From the NCBI GenBank assembly GCA_045403015.1, contig JAXIPI010000203.1:1-14092 (forward strand): a stretch of DNA of 14,092 nt. The letters are read 5' to 3'. Shown here piece after piece: positions 12,945 to 14,092 of this stretch. The DNA is from Gaiellasilicea sp045403015. GTDB taxonomy: Bacteria; Actinomycetota; Thermoleophilia; Gaiellales; Gaiellaceae. The notes under the pieces are model-generated. The model saw nothing but the letters and a program-made list of their open reading frames with translations, searched no databases and was not told the origin of the DNA. The position numbers and the translations under genes are program-made. Every line of letters starts with the position of its first letter. Position 1 is the first letter of the stretch.

Positions 12945-13745
12945 CTAGTGCTCGTGCTGGGCATCGGCCTCCTTGCCGAGGATCGCGTGCAGCTCGTGCT
13001 CGAAACCGCCGGTCTCGATCGCGCAGTGCATCCCGCACTCCTTCGGTGCGCCCGACTCCCACCACCAGCGGCCGGCGCGCTTCTCCTCACCCTTGGCGAC
13101 GGGGCGCGTGCAGGGCGCGCAGCCGATCGAGGTGTAGCCCTGCGCGTAGAGCGGATGGACGGGCACGTCGTTCTCGCGCACGTAGTCCCAGACCTCGTCC
13201 TCCGTCCACTCCGCGAGCGGGTTCAGCTTCACGATCGCGCCGTGGTCGTGGTCGATCTCCACCTTGCGGATGTCGGTGCGGCCCGCCCACTGGTCGCGAC
13301 GCAGGCCCGTGACCCAGGCGTCGACACCGCCGAGATACCGCGTCAGTGGTTGCACCTTGCGGACGTTGCAGCAGAGCAGCCGTTGCTCGACCGAGCGGTA
13401 GAAGAGGTTCGGCCCGTGCCGGTCGACGAGCCGCTGCAGCTGTGGTGCGTCGGGGGAGAGGAGTGTCAGCGCCAGCCCCGGATAACGCTCGCGGAGCGTC
13501 TCGATCAGCTCGAACGTTTCGGTCGGCAGCCTGCCGGTGTCGATCGAGAAGAACACGACCTTCGGGTCGATCCGATAGGCCATGTCGATCAGCGCGACGT
13601 CGCCTTCCTGGAACGCCGTCGAGATCGCCAGCCGGTCCTCGAACCGCTCGATCGCCCATTCCAGGACGGCCTCGGGCTCCTCACCCTCGAACTCGACCGA
13701 CAGCTCGCCGGCCTCCAGATCGTCCAACAACTCAGTAGTGCTCAC
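12945..13745 (-). CDS. cysH: Assimilatory adenylyl-sulfate (APS) reductase, [4Fe-4S] type
   Basis: This 266-residue enzyme reduces APS to sulfite and AMP using thioredoxin-type electron donors. The cluster ligands are visible: the adjacent pair Cys125-Cys126 in QRLLCCNVRKVQPL (121-134) and Cys209/Cys212 in SIGCAPCTRP (206-215). This CC...CxxC set separates APS reductases from the cluster-free PAPS reductases of enterobacteria. GRWWWESGAPKECGMH (225-240) contains the catalytic Cys237, and STAFQEGDVALIDMA (42-56), FFSIDTGRLPTETF (65-78) and VTGLRRDQWAGR (145-156) form the nucleotide-binding face. GTG 13745 overlaps the previous stop as GTGA, so it is coupled to the sulfite/nitrite reductase gene. 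A His-rich end (DAQHEH) is seen. The order reductase, cysH, unknown, siroheme genes supports a sulfate-assimilation operon in which cysH supplies sulfite to the upstream reductase. Confidence 0.96.
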   Translation of the reverse strand: MSTTELLDDLEAGELSVEFEGEEPEAVLEWAIERFEDRLAISTAFQEGDVALIDMAYRIDPKVVFFSIDTGRLPTETFELIETLRERYPGLALTLLSPDAPQLQRLVDRHGPNLFYRSVEQRLLCCNVRKVQPLTRYLGGVDAWVTGLRRDQWAGRTDIRKVEIDHDHGAIVKLNPLAEWTEDEVWDYVRENDVPVHPLYAQGYTSIGCAPCTRPVAKGEEKRAGRWWWESGAPKECGMHCAIETGGFEHELHAILGKEADAQHEH

Positions 13746-14092
13746 GCGGCTACCTCCTCTTTCCGGCTCTTGGCGGGCTCGCGACCGGCGAGAACACCGA
13801 GCTCCTCGTCACTCCTGCGGTCGCAGAAGGCGCGGAAGCTCTCCTCACCGTCGCGTTGTTGCAGCCACCCGTCCAGAAGGCCGGTGACCGTGTCGGCGAG
13901 CTCCTCGACGGGAACGCGCCGGAAGACAGGGCGGGCGATTGCGGCATCGGGGCCGAGGCCCCCGCGGAGAAGCAGGTCGTAGGCCTGCCGGCGTACGCCT
14001 GCCTCATTGCGAACGGTCGAGCCCTGGAAGCCGAGATCGCCCACCCAGTGGTGCCCGCACGCATGCGGGCAGCCGTCGAGATTCAGCTTCAG
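13742..14092 (-). CDS. Ferredoxin-type nitrite/sulfite reductase, C-terminal 116 residues
   Basis: The gene runs off the right edge of the window. The first visible residues, NLDGCPHACGHHWVGDLGFQ, are the second cysteine pair (Cys-x3-Cys) of the [4Fe-4S]-siroheme centre of nitrite/sulfite reductases; the second of these cysteines normally bridges cluster and siroheme. The rest (AYDLLLRGGLGPDAAIARPV, VPVEELADTVTGLLDGWLQQ and a final helix) is the usual small C-terminal domain. The in-frame ATG at 14044 is internal and not the true start. The motif alone does not separate nitrite from sulfite reductase. Coupling to cysH (GTGA overlap) and to siroheme synthesis genes argues for sulfite reductase making sulfide. 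The enzyme should be cytoplasmic and ferredoxin-dependent. Confidence 0.9.
   Translation of the reverse strand: MKLNLDGCPHACGHHWVGDLGFQGSTVRNEAGVRRQAYDLLLRGGLGPDAAIARPVFRRVPVEELADTVTGLLDGWLQQRDGEESFRAFCDRRSDEELGVLAGREPAKSRKEEVAA

Noticed and set aside
1..14092. CRISPR array, tRNA/rRNA gene, insertion sequence or riboswitch
   Set aside because: No regularly spaced direct repeats, transposase motifs or recognisable structured RNA were found; the window is almost fully occupied by protein genes.

Overview
The window looks like chromosomal DNA from a high-GC Gram-positive bacterium, probably an actinobacterium and perhaps of the Thermoleophilia type (Gaiellales or Solirubrobacterales). This rests on strong G/C bias at third codon positions, tightly packed genes with ATGA/GTGA overlaps, a [4Fe-4S] APS reductase beside a ferredoxin-type nitrite/sulfite reductase, and a fused E1 alpha-beta dehydrogenase. 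The lineage is inferred; there is no rRNA here to test it. Genes fill almost the whole window. No stretch over 300 bases lacks a gene, and the longest intergenic region is about 117 bases (8788-8904).

Region 1 (1-6352) is a carbon-catabolism-like block. On the + strand are the end of an unidentified protein (possibly a GntR/FCD regulator), a GlcD/D-lactate dehydrogenase-like flavoenzyme, a fumarylacetoacetate-hydrolase-family enzyme and an EamA/DMT transporter. A two-gene minus-strand operon converges on them, encoding a VOC-fold protein and a fused E1 alpha-beta thiamine-diphosphate dehydrogenase. An SDR dehydrogenase starts divergently from the VOC gene, only 16 bases away. SDR plus FAH hydrolase plus FAD-linked 2-hydroxyacid dehydrogenase plus E1 would fit oxidation of a deoxy-sugar acid to pyruvate and lactate and on to acetyl-CoA, but this is a hypothesis.

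Region 2 (6349-7940, minus) holds ribosomal protein L31, whose stop codon interlocks with that of the SDR gene, and a three-domain murein hydrolase (GH25 lysozyme, peptidoglycan-binding domain, M15-type peptidase) with no visible signal peptide.

Region 3 (8000-9783) is a compact regulatory module. A SRPBCC/AHSA1 protein and an ArsR-type repressor share a minus-strand operon, and a DUF5996 protein is divergent. Two 15-base GCAACCA-N-TGGTTGC palindromes lie in the 117-base gap and flank an extended -10 element, so they are probably the repressor's operators.

Region 4 (9788-14092, minus) is an assimilatory sulfate-reduction and siroheme operon: nitrite/sulfite reductase (cut by the window edge), APS reductase cysH, an unrecognised 148-residue protein, precorrin-2 dehydrogenase (CysG-N type) and uroporphyrinogen-III methyltransferase (cobA). 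A berberine-bridge-enzyme-like flavin oxidase gene with its own strong ribosome-binding site follows 47 bases downstream. The reductases consume sulfur intermediates, while the last two operon enzymes make the siroheme that the sulfite reductase needs.

The best leads are the ArsR palindrome pair, the unknown protein inside the sulfur operon, the very compact divergent promoter at 5575-5590, and two CTGA stop/start overlaps that suggest non-canonical CTG starts.
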